Positions 40,531-50,345 of a stretch of DNA of 64,000 bases are shown here, in pieces. Origin of the DNA: Bacteroidia bacterium (GTDB taxonomy: Bacteria; Bacteroidota; Ignavibacteria; SZUA-365); contig JAOSJT010000001.1 in NCBI GenBank assembly GCA_027493955.1, forward strand, positions 2,405,131-2,469,130, written 5' to 3'. The notes below the pieces were generated by a model. That model ran no database searches. It saw only the letters and a list, made by a program, of their open reading frames with translations, and had not been told where the DNA came from. Position numbers and translations under genes: made by a program. Each line of letters opens with the position of its first letter. The first letter of the stretch is position 1.

Positions 40531-40813
40531 GCAGACAGTTATGTGCAGCCCATTCTTCAAGGAAGGATTTGGCACATCGCAAGTGGAGGATCGAAAGTCG
40601 TTCCGCTGGACAACACGTACATCGTTCCGCCTGAGGCGGTTCCATCGTAAATACATTTGCCCCTCCACCGCTGACCGCGCCGCGCCGTCCCCCATGTGCA
40701 AGTAGTGAGTAAGGGATTGATTACGCGCAGGTCCGGAACGAGGCGATGGCAGGGGCTGTGGGACGGCGCTGTTTTCGAATGCGTCCGATGCCTGAAGTAT
40801 GTATACCATCCGT

Positions 40814-43800
40814 CTATTTCGCGAGGAGCATTTTTCTCGTGAGTACAAGCGCCCCTGCCCGAAGGCGAGCGAGATAGACTCCGCTCGGCAATTCACCCGC
40901 GTCGAAGGTCACACTGTGTGTGCCCGCTTCAAGTGCTCCTTCATGCAGAAGACGCACCCTGCGGCCGTGCGCGTCGAGCACCTCGAGTACGCCATAGGCA
41001 CCATCCGCCGCGGCATCGACAGAGTACTCGATACGTGTAGACGGATTGAAGGGATTGGGGGCATTCTGTTCCAGCACCAGCATGCTCTTCAAGGGCTCGA
41101 CGCAGTCGCCGGCAATGGTCACCGCGCCGTCCGTCCATATCACCGCGATGCGGGGACCGAAATTCAACGGTGTGCGGTATTCGACGGGAAGCACGGAGAC
41201 GTCGAAATGACGGTCGAAGCCCGGACGCTCCAGCGCCGTCGCGCGCAGTTCGAGCAAGGTACCGCCTCCGGTGATCGAGCGTCCGCCCTGACCGACGATG
41301 CGCATACCATCCGGCAGATCCGTTACATCGAGGATCCAGTCGGAGGTGAGCGTCCCGGCGGACTGCACGGCATCGATACCAATGGCACTGCGATCGAATC
41401 GCAGGGTGAAGTCGAACTCCGTCACTACTGCCTGCGCGCTATTCCCGATGTGCAATGGGATAATAAAACTCCGGCCGATCACCCCGATGAGATTATCGGG
41501 GATGCTGAGCGTTATGGCGGTGACACGACCCGCGATCAGCGTTTGCGTCGCGCATTCCACTGAAGCTGTCTGCGCCGACGTCACGGTGAACAGCATGTTC
41601 GCCGTCAGATCCTCCTCCGCGACGGAAGCCACACAACTGAAGGTTACCGTGGCGGAAGATCCGGATGGCAAATCGAAGCCGAGTGGCTTGAACGTCCCTT
41701 CGCCGGGCGCGGGCACGACATTCGGCGGCAGATGAAGATTGATCGTGACGTCCGTCAGTGTGGTGTTGCCATTGTTGGTGATTTCCACTGTGACGGGGAA
41801 CGGCGACGGCTGCAGAGTGCCCGTTCGCGCGTCGTAATGAATGGTGTCCGGCGAAGCACAGGTAAGAACCATAGAAGCACTGTCCACCGGCGGCGGATGG
41901 AAGAGCACAATATCCTGTGCGCAGGAGCGCCCTGTCACACCATCGGCTGAAGCGGTAAAATTGACGCGTACCGTTTTCGTGGAAGTTTGCGCGAGACCGC
42001 GGCAAAGCCACACGACCGTCGTTTTGTCCCCGGGGCGAAGTTCACCCGGGACGTCCTTCGTTAGCGTCTCGCCAAGTTCGGGCGCGATTTCCGGCGGAAG
42101 CGCCACCGATGCGCGAATACCGCTCACGGAGGAGGCGCCGGTGTTCACGATGTCAAGGCTGACCGGGAAAGGCGCGGGTCTGTAGCCGAGCGAGGCACTG
42201 AGGAAATACAGCGTATCGGGAGCGGCGCAGCCGACGCCGATGGAGACGCTCGCCTGTGGTGGCGGAGTGATCACGAGGACCTTTTCGCAAACGCGGAAAC
42301 TGCCGAGTCCATAAATACGCACACCGATGACAGCGGCGCGAAGGACCGAAGCGGTGTCTTTCAACACTCGCAACCGCCATCTGATGGTGGTCGCGGCTGA
42401 CGGGCCAAGCTGCAGATAGTATTTATCCAAACCCTCGCCCGGGCCAAGGACGACCCCTGTCGGCAGGGTAATCGACAGGAACACTGAATCCAGATACACC
42501 GTCGATGTATTTACCAATTCGACCGAGAACACGACCTCGGGATAGTCGCCGGTCATGTCGTCGTAGCGCAGGGTGTCGACGGACAGTGCGCAGGAGGCAG
42601 TGAAGGACTGCTGGTCCTTCGGTGGTATGTCGATGGTCAGGCAACAGCGGACCGGCGAGACGAAGCGTGCGCTTGATTCGAAGCAGACCTCGGCGGAGTC
42701 CACAGTCGTGCCTCGCGTCACGACCATACGCCATGTGAAACTGTGTTCCTTCCCTGGTTGTAATGAAGGAATAGTTTGCACAAAAGGTTGATTCGCCGGC
42801 AGCAATCGGAGCCGTGCCGGTACCTCGACACGCGTCGCGATATCAAAGGCCACTGCCGTTCCGTTATTCCGTACCGTCGCGGATACGATCACCGTATCAT
42901 CAGACCCGGCCGATCGAAGCACTGCGCAATTCAACTCGAGATTCGGCGTGCGCGCGGCGGGGACATAGACGGGGACGAGACAGGGGGCTGTCTGCTGCAG
43001 AGTTTTCCCCTTCGCGCGGACCTGAACGGCAAGTGTATCCATGCGAGCGCTGCTGCGCGGCGTGGCGCGGACCAACCAGCGTGCGTTTCCGTACTCGCCG
43101 GTATTGAGGGTGGAGGGTGTGAGCAGTTTCGCGGGCTGCTCGCCGGCGGCGAGCGTCATATCCGGCGGAGGCAGCAACTCGGCGACAATGGAATCGGCAG
43201 AGGCGCTTCCGACATTGCGTACGTCAACAGAGACGATGAAGGGCTCGGGTTCGTATTTCCCGAGATAATCACTGAATACCAGGCTGTCCGGTCCGTTACA
43301 GGCCAGTTCGAGCACCGGACCACTGACAGCTTCGATGTAGACAAGTTTGCTGCAAATCGCACCACCGCCGTTCGCGGCATACACCGTAACACGCACAGTA
43401 TCCATGCGCCCGACGGGGCGGTCGAGAATGCGCACGCGGAAGCTGCCCTCCACGCTCGCGCCGGCCGCGAGCGAGTCTTTCAGAAGTTTGAGCGCGACAT
43501 CGCCGGGATCAATCGAGAGCTCGGCGCCTTGCAGTAAGGCGGCGGAAACACGCATTGCGGGCGTGGCACCAGTATTACTCACACGAACGGCAAATTCCAC
43601 CGGCTGCGGTTCATATCCGCCGTTGACGTAGCGAACCGTGTCCGGGCCATCGAGTGTGCAGGTGATACTCGGAATGGCGTTTTCCACGAATAGATCCACG
43701 GGTGTGCAGCACTGCGCGCCGGGGAAATTCTCTGCGGAGATGCGGACACAGATCGATGCCGTTGCGCTCGGTGCGCCGGACAGCTCCACAACCCACGTCA

Positions 43801-46081
43801 CCGTGGCACTGTCGCCGGGAAGAATCACCGCGCCATTCGGAAAGTCCTTGGACAAGAAATCGGACGAGCCGATGCGGAGGAAGGGCGGCAGTTGCAGATG
43901 TCCGCGCGTTGCGGTCATGTTCAGCGTGCTGATATTCTTCACCGTCGTGGTAATAAACCACACACGGGGATCGTATTCTCCCGTACCTTCGTCATGGGTG
44001 ATGACGATGGGATCGGTGCACTGCATGCGCACACGCACCGGTGACGCGGTGATATACAGAAGATTGCAGCATTCGGCCGTATCGAGGCCCGCCGCAACTT
44101 TGACACAGAAGGTCAGTAAATCCGATGTGGGGCGTTCGAGCGGCCGCACCATCCACGTCACCCAGCCCGTATCCGACTGCGTCAGGGTTTTCGGATTTAC
44201 GAAGGTGTTCACCGGGGTGGTGCTGTCCACCTCGAAACCTTCGGGGACGTGAATCCACGCGCTGATATTCCGCGCGTCGAGTTCGCTTCTGTTGCGCACG
44301 CGGGCGCGCACGGGAAACACTTCCGGCATGTAGCGATTCAGACTGTCGCTCCATTCCACTCTGCTGATCATATCACATTCCAACTCCAGCAATGGCCGCG
44401 CACGCTCCACGGTGATATAGGTGCAGCAGATCGAAGGGAGCCCGCTGTCGGGCACCACCTCGATACACACAGCAATAGTCCGGGCGGTGTCTACCGGCAG
44501 GACGCGCAGATTGAAGGAGGCATATTCGGACGAACCAACCGGGAGTTCTCCTCCGCCGACAACGTACGTATCCGATGGCGAGAGCAATTCCGTCCCCCAG
44601 GGGACGATGATGCGCACACGTGTATTCTTCGCGGGCAGAGAACCGCGATTGGCCACGTTGACGCCGACGGTGACATCGCCATTGTCATACTTGCCGTCCG
44701 GATAGTTCCAGGTCACGTGCACGGTGTCGTCGCATGCAACTTCCAGGGAGGGACGTTTATGAATGGACACATTGCTTGTCCGCGCTTTCAGCGGCATGCA
44801 GTCCGTGGTTTTTTTGTCGACAAAGAACGCCGGATAGACGAAGCTCGTGTCTTTATTGATCTTCGGTGTCCGGTAGCGGACAAGAAGCAGCGTATCCGGC
44901 CCACCCGGAATAAACAGCGGCGCCATCAGCTGAATGCCCACGGTATCCATCACGCGTCCATAAAGCAATTGGGTCGTTTCCGCGAGAAAGCCCTGCGTGA
45001 TCATACCGATGTATTGTATCGGCGGACGCTCGAGAATCTTGATGCGGAGATCATTGAGAATGGTACCCGCCGGAGCGTCTATCATGACGGGGACGTGCAT
45101 CTCACCGTTCTCAAAGGCGGCCGTGGAATCGAACCAGACATGGACGGTGGGAAGATTCGGATCCAGCGGTGCGGTGAAGGTCACCACCGCTGTATCCGCC
45201 AGGCCGCAGGCCTCGGCGATGATCTGCAGTTCACGACGCGAACCGTCGGCGCAGTCGCTGACGTAATTCATGATGCAGTCGTTCGCGCCATTGGTCACCA
45301 GCGACATCATCGAATTGTATGCCGGAATGATGTCATCGGGATGCTTGATCTCGAGGAACATGCCCCCGGTTTGATCGGCAATCTGACGCAGCTGATCGAG
45401 GCCCTGCGTGTTCAAGTCGTAGGACAGCCCGATACAGAACACCGGGATCATGAGCTGCTGCGCACGGGTAATCACATCCGACAGCGAGGCGATGCTGTTA
45501 TTGTCGTCACCATCCGAAAGCACGATCACCGCTTTGATCTGATTGTTGCCGTTGTTCGCCACTTCGTTGAGCGCTTCGATAATGGCGTCGAACATCGTCG
45601 TCAGGCCGTAGGGATAGATGCGGCTGATGGCGTCGAAGAGCAGTGCGAGATTGTTCGTCATCCCCGTGTGCATCGTCACATCGTCGCCAAAGCTGAAAAT
45701 CGCCCCTTCGTCCTGTCCGCTCCAATGCGTCTGGAAAAGCTCCACAAAGCGCCAGGCACCTTCCTTGATGCGGTAGATACTGGTCCCGGCTACGGAACCG
45801 CTGCGGTCTAGCACCAGGGCCACGGACACCGGCTCCGTTTGCGAAGGACAGGTCATGGACACGAGATTGCGGAATTGCCCGTTCTCGGTAATACGCACCT
45901 TGACCTGATTGATATTGCTGGACTGCTGTCCGCCGCAATACGCACGTACATGCACTTTGACGTTCGGAAAAGCCCTTGTGTCCACATGCAGTATGCGCAC
46001 TTCGTTGACCGGCTGCGCATCGGAGGCGACCGGGAGGGAAAAAACGGCGATGAGGATGAACAACAGCATCAACGATCTCAT
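40814..46081 (-). CDS. T9SS-secreted VWA / nine-repeat / cohesin protein (1755 aa)
   Basis: A signal peptide (MRSLMLLFILIAVFSLPVASDAQ) is followed by a von Willebrand factor A domain at about 85-290, with a MIDAS motif in LVLDRSGSV and IVLSDGDDNNS. Nine tandem modules of about 110-130 residues span about 435-1505. Each starts with a Cys near an LxLxC pattern, then a D...Y.P..F.V...V.N.G core, resembling CARDB/DUF11-like adhesion folds. A cohesin-like domain follows at about 1505-1650 (ITLSIPDNLIGVIGRSFIIPLHI), then a T9SS type-A sorting domain (APNPFNPSTRIEYSV ... RKMLLAK). VWA domains bind metal-dependently to protein partners, and cohesins bind dockerins, so this is a likely surface scaffold or adhesin. 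No dockerin gene is adjacent. It lies 59 bp downstream of the phosphorylase gene on the same strand, which may be coincidental. Confidence 0.9.
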   Translation of the reverse strand: MRSLMLLFILIAVFSLPVASDAQPVNEVRILHVDTRAFPNVKVHVRAYCGGQQSSNINQVKVRITENGQFRNLVSMTCPSQTEPVSVALVLDRSGSVAGTSIYRIKEGAWRFVELFQTHWSGQDEGAIFSFGDDVTMHTGMTNNLALLFDAISRIYPYGLTTMFDAIIEALNEVANNGNNQIKAVIVLSDGDDNNSIASLSDVITRAQQLMIPVFCIGLSYDLNTQGLDQLRQIADQTGGMFLEIKHPDDIIPAYNSMMSLVTNGANDCIMNYVSDCADGSRRELQIIAEACGLADTAVVTFTAPLDPNLPTVHVWFDSTAAFENGEMHVPVMIDAPAGTILNDLRIKILERPPIQYIGMITQGFLAETTQLLYGRVMDTVGIQLMAPLFIPGGPDTLLLVRYRTPKINKDTSFVYPAFFVDKKTTDCMPLKARTSNVSIHKRPSLEVACDDTVHVTWNYPDGKYDNGDVTVGVNVANRGSLPAKNTRVRIIVPWGTELLSPSDTYVVGGGELPVGSSEYASFNLRVLPVDTARTIAVCIEVVPDSGLPSICCTYITVERARPLLELECDMISRVEWSDSLNRYMPEVFPVRARVRNRSELDARNISAWIHVPEGFEVDSTTPVNTFVNPKTLTQSDTGWVTWMVRPLERPTSDLLTFCVKVAAGLDTAECCNLLYITASPVRVRMQCTDPIVITHDEGTGEYDPRVWFITTTVKNISTLNMTATRGHLQLPPFLRIGSSDFLSKDFPNGAVILPGDSATVTWVVELSGAPSATASICVRISAENFPGAQCCTPVDLFVENAIPSITCTLDGPDTVRYVNGGYEPQPVEFAVRVSNTGATPAMRVSAALLQGAELSIDPGDVALKLLKDSLAAGASVEGSFRVRILDRPVGRMDTVRVTVYAANGGGAICSKLVYIEAVSGPVLELACNGPDSLVFSDYLGKYEPEPFIVSVDVRNVGSASADSIVAELLPPPDMTLAAGEQPAKLLTPSTLNTGEYGNARWLVRATPRSSARMDTLAVQVRAKGKTLQQTAPCLVPVYVPAARTPNLELNCAVLRSAGSDDTVIVSATVRNNGTAVAFDIATRVEVPARLRLLPANQPFVQTIPSLQPGKEHSFTWRMVVTRGTTVDSAEVCFESSARFVSPVRCCLTIDIPPKDQQSFTASCALSVDTLRYDDMTGDYPEVVFSVELVNTSTVYLDSVFLSITLPTGVVLGPGEGLDKYYLQLGPSAATTIRWRLRVLKDTASVLRAAVIGVRIYGLGSFRVCEKVLVITPPPQASVSIGVGCAAPDTLYFLSASLGYRPAPFPVSLDIVNTGASSVSGIRASVALPPEIAPELGETLTKDVPGELRPGDKTTVVWLCRGLAQTSTKTVRVNFTASADGVTGRSCAQDIVLFHPPPVDSASMVLTCASPDTIHYDARTGTLQPSPFPVTVEITNNGNTTLTDVTINLHLPPNVVPAPGEGTFKPLGFDLPSGSSATVTFSCVASVAEEDLTANMLFTVTSAQTASVECATQTLIAGRVTAITLSIPDNLIGVIGRSFIIPLHIGNSAQAVVTEFDFTLRFDRSAIGIDAVQSAGTLTSDWILDVTDLPDGMRIVGQGGRSITGGGTLLELRATALERPGFDRHFDVSVLPVEYRTPLNFGPRIAVIWTDGAVTIAGDCVEPLKSMLVLEQNAPNPFNPSTRIEYSVDAAADGAYGVLEVLDAHGRRVRLLHEGALEAGTHSVTFDAGELPSGVYLARLRAGALVLTRKMLLAK

Positions 46082-46140
46082 GCTATCCTCGTTCAGTGGG
46101 GAAAGACACGTACATCAGACAGAAGCAATATCGTCTTTTT

Positions 46141-47481
46141 TTACACATGATGCGATACCCACGGTTGAATGCCTTCCGGAGTGACCAGCGCGAGAATCAG
46201 GGGCGCTTCTGCCGGCTGTCCGTATCCGACATCGAATGCGGCCAGCGCCCGGTCGCGGTACTGCACGAGTGCTTCGGTGCTCGACGAGTACAAACGGCAC
46301 AACGGTTCATCCGCTTCAACCTGCTCGCCGGCTTTTTTCCACAGCACGATGCCCGCGGTGGGATCGATACCGTCGCCGTTTCTCTTGCGTCCGGCCCCGA
46401 TTTCGGTGGCGAGCAATCCGAGCATACGGGCGTCGATACGGCGCAGCGTTCCGCTATGCGGCGCGCAGACCTCCACCATGGAATCGGCGTTGCGATAACG
46501 CAGCGTCTCGCGTACGAAGGAGGTATCACCGCCCTGCGCCTCGATGATATCGAGGAAACGTTCCCAGGCGAGCCCGCTGCGCACCATTTCCCGCGCCACT
46601 TCCATGCCCTCGGGTATCGAGCGTGCTTTGCCTCCGAGGTGAATCATCATGCCGGATAAAGCATAGGTCAGTTCCATCAGATCGGGCACAGCGGCGCCTT
46701 GCAGGCAATCGGAGGCTTCCACCACCTCAAGCCAGTTGCCTATGGCACGGCCGAGCGGCTGATCCATGTCGCTCACCAGAGCGCAGGTCCGAAGACCGAA
46801 GTGCTCTCCGACGCGGACGAGCAAGCCGGCAAGATCAAACGCTCGCGCTTCGTCGCGGATGAAGGCGCCCGAACCGGTTTTCACATCCAGCACCAGCGCT
46901 GAAGCACCGCCGGCGAGTTTCTTACTGATGATGCTGGCTGCGATGAGCGAGGGGATCTCCACGGTGGCCGTCACGTCGCGGAGCGCGTACACGACGCGGT
47001 CAAGCGGCACGAGGTCGTCGCTTTGTCCCGCCAGCGCGGCTCCGGTCCGCTCGAGGACTTGCATAAAGCGCACGGGAGCGAGCTGCGTGGAGAAACCGGG
47101 AATGCTTTCGAGCTTATCCAGCGTCCCTCCTGTGTGACCCAGGGCCCGGCCGGAGATCATCGGAACTTTCACGCCTGCGGCCGCCACGATAGGCGCCACC
47201 AGCAGCGAGGTCTTGTCCCCTACCCCGCCGGTGGAGTGTTTGTCCACCAATGCGCCCTGCACGGCGGCGAGATCGAGGCGCGTACCCGAACGGAGAAAGT
47301 GCTCTGTGATGGCGAGCGTCTGCTCCATATTCAGCGGCGAGAAGTAGCAGGCCATGAGAAAAGCGGACATTTGAGCGTCCGCCACATCGCCATGTAAAAA
47401 GGCCGAAAAGAAGCCCTCGAGTTCGTCGCACGAAAGCAATTCCCCGTCACGCTGTTTCCGTATGATTTCCTGAGGAAGCAT
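46141..47481 (-). CDS. Pyrimidine-nucleoside / thymidine phosphorylase
   Basis: A 446-residue enzyme that phosphorolytically cleaves thymidine, deoxyuridine or uridine to base and (deoxy)ribose-1-phosphate in nucleoside salvage. The start at 47481 (MLPQEIIRKQRDGELLSCDE) is the conserved N-terminus; the frame is open 20 codons upstream with unrelated residues. Diagnostic motifs are KHSTGGVGDKTSL (residues 81-93, phosphate binding), SGRALGHTGGTLDKLESIPGF, and the lysine-serine region VPLDRVVYALRDVTATVEIP. The C-terminal domain has the usual barrel-sandwich appearance (HSGTLRRIDARMLGLL). Distinguishing DeoA from Pdp by eye is not safe: residues around SDDLVPLDRVVYALRDV fit the broader pyrimidine-nucleoside type. 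A heptamer array and a 76-bp repeat lie upstream. Confidence 0.9.
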   Translation of the reverse strand: MLPQEIIRKQRDGELLSCDELEGFFSAFLHGDVADAQMSAFLMACYFSPLNMEQTLAITEHFLRSGTRLDLAAVQGALVDKHSTGGVGDKTSLLVAPIVAAAGVKVPMISGRALGHTGGTLDKLESIPGFSTQLAPVRFMQVLERTGAALAGQSDDLVPLDRVVYALRDVTATVEIPSLIAASIISKKLAGGASALVLDVKTGSGAFIRDEARAFDLAGLLVRVGEHFGLRTCALVSDMDQPLGRAIGNWLEVVEASDCLQGAAVPDLMELTYALSGMMIHLGGKARSIPEGMEVAREMVRSGLAWERFLDIIEAQGGDTSFVRETLRYRNADSMVEVCAPHSGTLRRIDARMLGLLATEIGAGRKRNGDGIDPTAGIVLWKKAGEQVEADEPLCRLYSSSTEALVQYRDRALAAFDVGYGQPAEAPLILALVTPEGIQPWVSHHV

Positions 47482-47556
47482 GATTACGCCGAAGTGATCA
47501 ATAAAATATTGTACGAAAAGGAGGAGGGAAATGCAATGCAAAAAGCTGATGACTTA

Positions 47557-47579
47557 CGTTAAACGTTAAACGTTAAACG
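47557..47579. repeat. Heptamer array GTTAAAC
   Basis: Three tandem TTAAACG units (47557-47579) upstream of the phosphorylase gene. The same unit, mixed with GTGAAAC, recurs at 53659-53857. Confidence 0.8.
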
Positions 47580-47583
47580 GGAA

Positions 47584-47814
47584 TCGGCCCGCCTGCGCTC
47601 GCTTGTACCGACGGCTGTGCCGTGGGCCTATGATGCTTCGGCGGGCAGGCAATCGAAAATCGTCCCGCTTTCGCTCCCCTGCACTGAAGATCGTGCTTTG
47701 TGCCTGCGATGCTTCGGCGGGCAGGCAATCGAAAATCGTCCCGCTTTCACTCTCATGCACCGACGATCATGCCTTGTATCTGCGATGCTTCGGTGGGCAG
47801 GCTGTCGAAAATCG
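47584..47814. repeat. 76-bp tandem repeat, about three copies
   Basis: The marker GATGCTTCGG begins at 47632, 47708 and 47784, exactly 76 bp apart, and the sequence from 47584 to 47631 is a diverged part of a further unit. Each unit contains GGGCAGGCaaTCGAAAATCG followed by TCCCGCTTTCnCTC. The last copy abuts the stop codon of the PepSY-like gene. Some frames are open through it, but no protein signal is seen. Confidence 0.88.
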
Positions 47815-48264
47815 TTACTCAAGGTCCATTTCTATCAGTTCCTTCAGGAGGACTTTGCCTGCGGCGGAAAAGCGCACGATGAGGGCCTCGGATTCGCTTT
47901 CGAGAATGGCCTCGTAGTAGCCTTCGGCTGAGGGGAGTTCGACCTTGGTGACATCGTACATTTCGTAGTCCGGGAACTGTCTGGCAACGGCGCGGTGGAC
48001 GGCTTCCGGGACGCTTTCATGCTCGAGGTAGAGAATGGATCCCAGCCATACGCCCTTGGCGTTATACCGCGCGCTGATTTCGGTTTGCGTCAGCATGAAC
48101 GTCGCGACGTACTCTCCTTCCTCGGTTACATCCCAGATAACCGCCTCGGCCTTGGGGTAGCGCTGCGAAAGAGCTTTCTCCGCTGCCTGCGGAATGTCGG
48201 TCTGCTGCGCCGACAGAGTGGCGATGAGAGTGAAATAGAAGAAAAATGCCGCTGCTGTTTTCAT
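47815..48264 (-). CDS. PepSY-like secreted protein
   Basis: A 149-residue protein with a signal peptide (MKTAAAFFFYFTLIATLSAQ). The mature part has two similar halves of the kind found in PepSY-like/DUF2874 putative inhibitor-like domains: IPQAAEKALSQRYPKAEAVIWDVTEEGEYVATFML, ISARYNAKGVWLGS, then VPEAVHRAVARQFPDYEMYDVTKVE and YYEAILESESEALIVRFSAAGKVLLKE. Such small periplasmic proteins are common in Bacteroidota and their role is unclear; peptidase inhibition or ligand binding has been suggested. It ends directly at a 76-bp repeat array and has no clear operon partner. No unusual residues are seen. Confidence 0.85.
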   Translation of the reverse strand: MKTAAAFFFYFTLIATLSAQQTDIPQAAEKALSQRYPKAEAVIWDVTEEGEYVATFMLTQTEISARYNAKGVWLGSILYLEHESVPEAVHRAVARQFPDYEMYDVTKVELPSAEGYYEAILESESEALIVRFSAAGKVLLKELIEMDLE

Positions 48265-48738
48265 GAGGCCGCCGGTGATACGCCTTGCGTTGGGAGTATG
48301 GGTTTGAGAGCTTCAGTCACCCGCAGAGAATCGCCCTGAAGCGGATGCCTGGCGCAAGAATACGACATACAAATATAGAAGGACGGAGAGACCACACACA
48401 AGGAGATTCCATCGCGAGCAACATCGACAGGCAGCAGAAATTGCTCCTTCCCGTGTCCGAAAATACGACGGGATTCTCCCCTGCAGAAGAATACGACGAT
48501 GTGTACGAGTCCCTCTCATGCAGGGCGCATCTCAGCAACAACGACTTGCCAGGCGCAACTGCCTGAAATCCTGCCATCGCAACAAAGCTACGGGACGCTC
48601 GCAGGCTCTCAACCGGACGAAAAATCTTCTCCAATCCCGCGAAAGCGTATCGCCAGGACCGCGGATCGTGCCACATCGTCAGGATGCTGGCGAACATGGA
48701 CCCGCACGGGACCACATGGCATACCGTACGCTGCGCGC
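48265..48738. other. Intergenic region upstream of dnaX
   Basis: About 470 bp of divergent spacer with no credible gene. A signal-recognition-particle RNA gene, which sits near dnaX in some bacteria, was looked for: the conserved CCGGAAGG loop was not found on either strand. Confidence 0.45.
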
Positions 48739-48769
48739 TTGCCTCCCACACCGTATTTCTCTACTTTAT
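48739..48769 (+). promoter_or_regulatory. Candidate promoter of dnaX
   Basis: TTGC (48739-48742), 19 nt, TACTTTAT (48762-48769), ending 26 bp before the ATG. It has the same spacing as the other promoter boxes in the window, with a -7 element two mismatches from TAnnTTTG. Confidence 0.4.
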
Positions 48770-48795
48770 AGAATTGATTCTGAGAGAAAGGATTC

Positions 48796-50271
48796 ATGTC
48801 GTTTCTTGTCACCGCCCGGAAGTACCGGCCATCCACTTTCGCCGAAGTCGTCGCCCAGGCACATGTGAGCAATACCTTGCTCAATTCCATTCGTCTGGGG
48901 CGGACGGCGCACGCATACCTGTTTTCGGGTCCGCGCGGCGTAGGAAAAACGACCACGGCCAGAATTTTCGCGAAGGCGCTGAACTGTCCCAATGCCGTCG
49001 AGGGCGAGCCCTGTAACACCTGCGATACCTGCGTGGAAATCGCGGAAGGCCGCTGCATGGACGTGATCGAGATCGACGGTGCCTCGAACAACGGCGTGGA
49101 GCAGGTGCGCACGATACGGGATTCCGTGCGCTACACGCCAAGCCGTGACAAGTACAAGATGTACATCATCGACGAAGTGCATATGCTCTCGAAAGGCGCT
49201 TTCAACGCGTTGCTCAAGACGCTGGAGGAGCCCCCCGCGCATGCGCTGTTCATTCTTGCGACCACGGAACCCCACAAACTGCCTCCCACCGTCATTTCCC
49301 GCTGCCAGCGCTATGATTTCCGCCGCATCGCGGTGGAGGACATCGTCGGCCAGCTGGCGCGCATCTGTGCGCAGGAAGGCATTACCGCCGAGGAGGCCGC
49401 GCTGTTCACCATCGCCCGCAGGGGCGACGGCTCCATGCGCGACGCGGAGAGCATCTTCGATCAGGTGGTGGCGTTTTGCGGCAACAACCTGAGCTACGAG
49501 GCCGTGCGCGAAGTGCTGCACATCGTGGATCAGGAAACATTTTTCAGAGTAACCGATCTGATCATCAACGGCGACACCGCCGGGGGCTTCGCCCTCGCCG
49601 AAGACGTCGTGATGAGCGGATACGATATACAGGATTTCCTGGCCGGCCTCGAGGAACACTACCGCAATCTGCTTGTCGTACGCGCGACCGGAGATACGCG
49701 GCTGATCGAGGCACCGGCGGATGTGCGTGACCGCTACGCGGCGGTCGCGAAGGAATTTTCGGAAGGCGACCTGCTGCGACTGCTCCGGCTTACCGGGCAG
49801 ACCATGCAAAGCGTCCGCTACAGCGCGCAACCCCGCCTCAGATTCGAGGTGGCGCTCATCGACATGATCAAGATGGACTCCACTGTCGAAATCAGTACCC
49901 TGCTCTCGGGCATGGGTCAGGGCGGGGCACAGCTACCGCAGCCGCGTCGCCCGCAGGCACAGCCGGCCGCCGCAAGTCCGGGCAAAGTTGCCGAGCCCGT
50001 ATCGCCCTCCGCGGCGGTGACGATGCTGGGCACCCCAGTCCCCGTACCGGACGCGGGCGAACAGCTCCGCGGCGCCGAAGCGGTGTATCAGAAAGCGATG
50101 GCGGCAGCTATGCCATCTATCGCGGCGTCCCTGAATCCGAACAGTACATCCCTCCCCAGCAGACCGCCGGAAGCAACGCTTCCCCACCAGGCCGTACAGG
50201 ACAATCCCGCGCCACCCATCGTGCAGATGCTGATCGATCGCTTCGATGCCGTCATATTACGCAGCACGTGA
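48796..50271 (+). CDS. dnaX: DNA polymerase III subunit gamma/tau
   Basis: A 491-residue clamp-loader ATPase subunit. The start follows GAGAAAGGATTC. Residues 1-170 contain the N-terminal YRPSTFAEVVAQ motif, Walker A FSGPRGVGKTTTAR (about 37-50), a zinc-binding set of four cysteines (CPNAVEGEPCNTCDTC, about 64-79) and Walker B MYIIDEVHMLS (about 120-130). An SRC motif (VISRCQRY) and the sensor-2 helix follow, then the oligomerisation domain to about 360. The last ~130 residues are Pro/Ala-rich and variable (PQPRRPQAQPAAASPG), with no recognisable tau-specific polymerase-binding domain, so the product is closer to gamma length. It starts a plus-strand run with the HerA-like protein, exonuclease III and polA, a replication/repair neighbourhood. 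Confidence 0.95.
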   Translation: MSFLVTARKYRPSTFAEVVAQAHVSNTLLNSIRLGRTAHAYLFSGPRGVGKTTTARIFAKALNCPNAVEGEPCNTCDTCVEIAEGRCMDVIEIDGASNNGVEQVRTIRDSVRYTPSRDKYKMYIIDEVHMLSKGAFNALLKTLEEPPAHALFILATTEPHKLPPTVISRCQRYDFRRIAVEDIVGQLARICAQEGITAEEAALFTIARRGDGSMRDAESIFDQVVAFCGNNLSYEAVREVLHIVDQETFFRVTDLIINGDTAGGFALAEDVVMSGYDIQDFLAGLEEHYRNLLVVRATGDTRLIEAPADVRDRYAAVAKEFSEGDLLRLLRLTGQTMQSVRYSAQPRLRFEVALIDMIKMDSTVEISTLLSGMGQGGAQLPQPRRPQAQPAAASPGKVAEPVSPSAAVTMLGTPVPVPDAGEQLRGAEAVYQKAMAAAMPSIAASLNPNSTSLPSRPPEATLPHQAVQDNPAPPIVQMLIDRFDAVILRST

Positions 50272-50345
50272 TTTTTTAACAACATGGCAGCGGCGCCGAT
50301 AGCCGCGACATCACAGCCTCTATGGTTTAAGAGGGATTTCAACCT

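Noticed and set aside
40430-40645. 72-codon N-terminal extension of the O-methyltransferase
   Set aside because: It is translation of the heptamer array (repeating Phe-Thr-Leu-His-Pro) with no family counterpart.
48265-48795. Signal-recognition-particle RNA gene upstream of dnaX
   Set aside because: The conserved SRP loop sequence was not found on either strand in this spacer.
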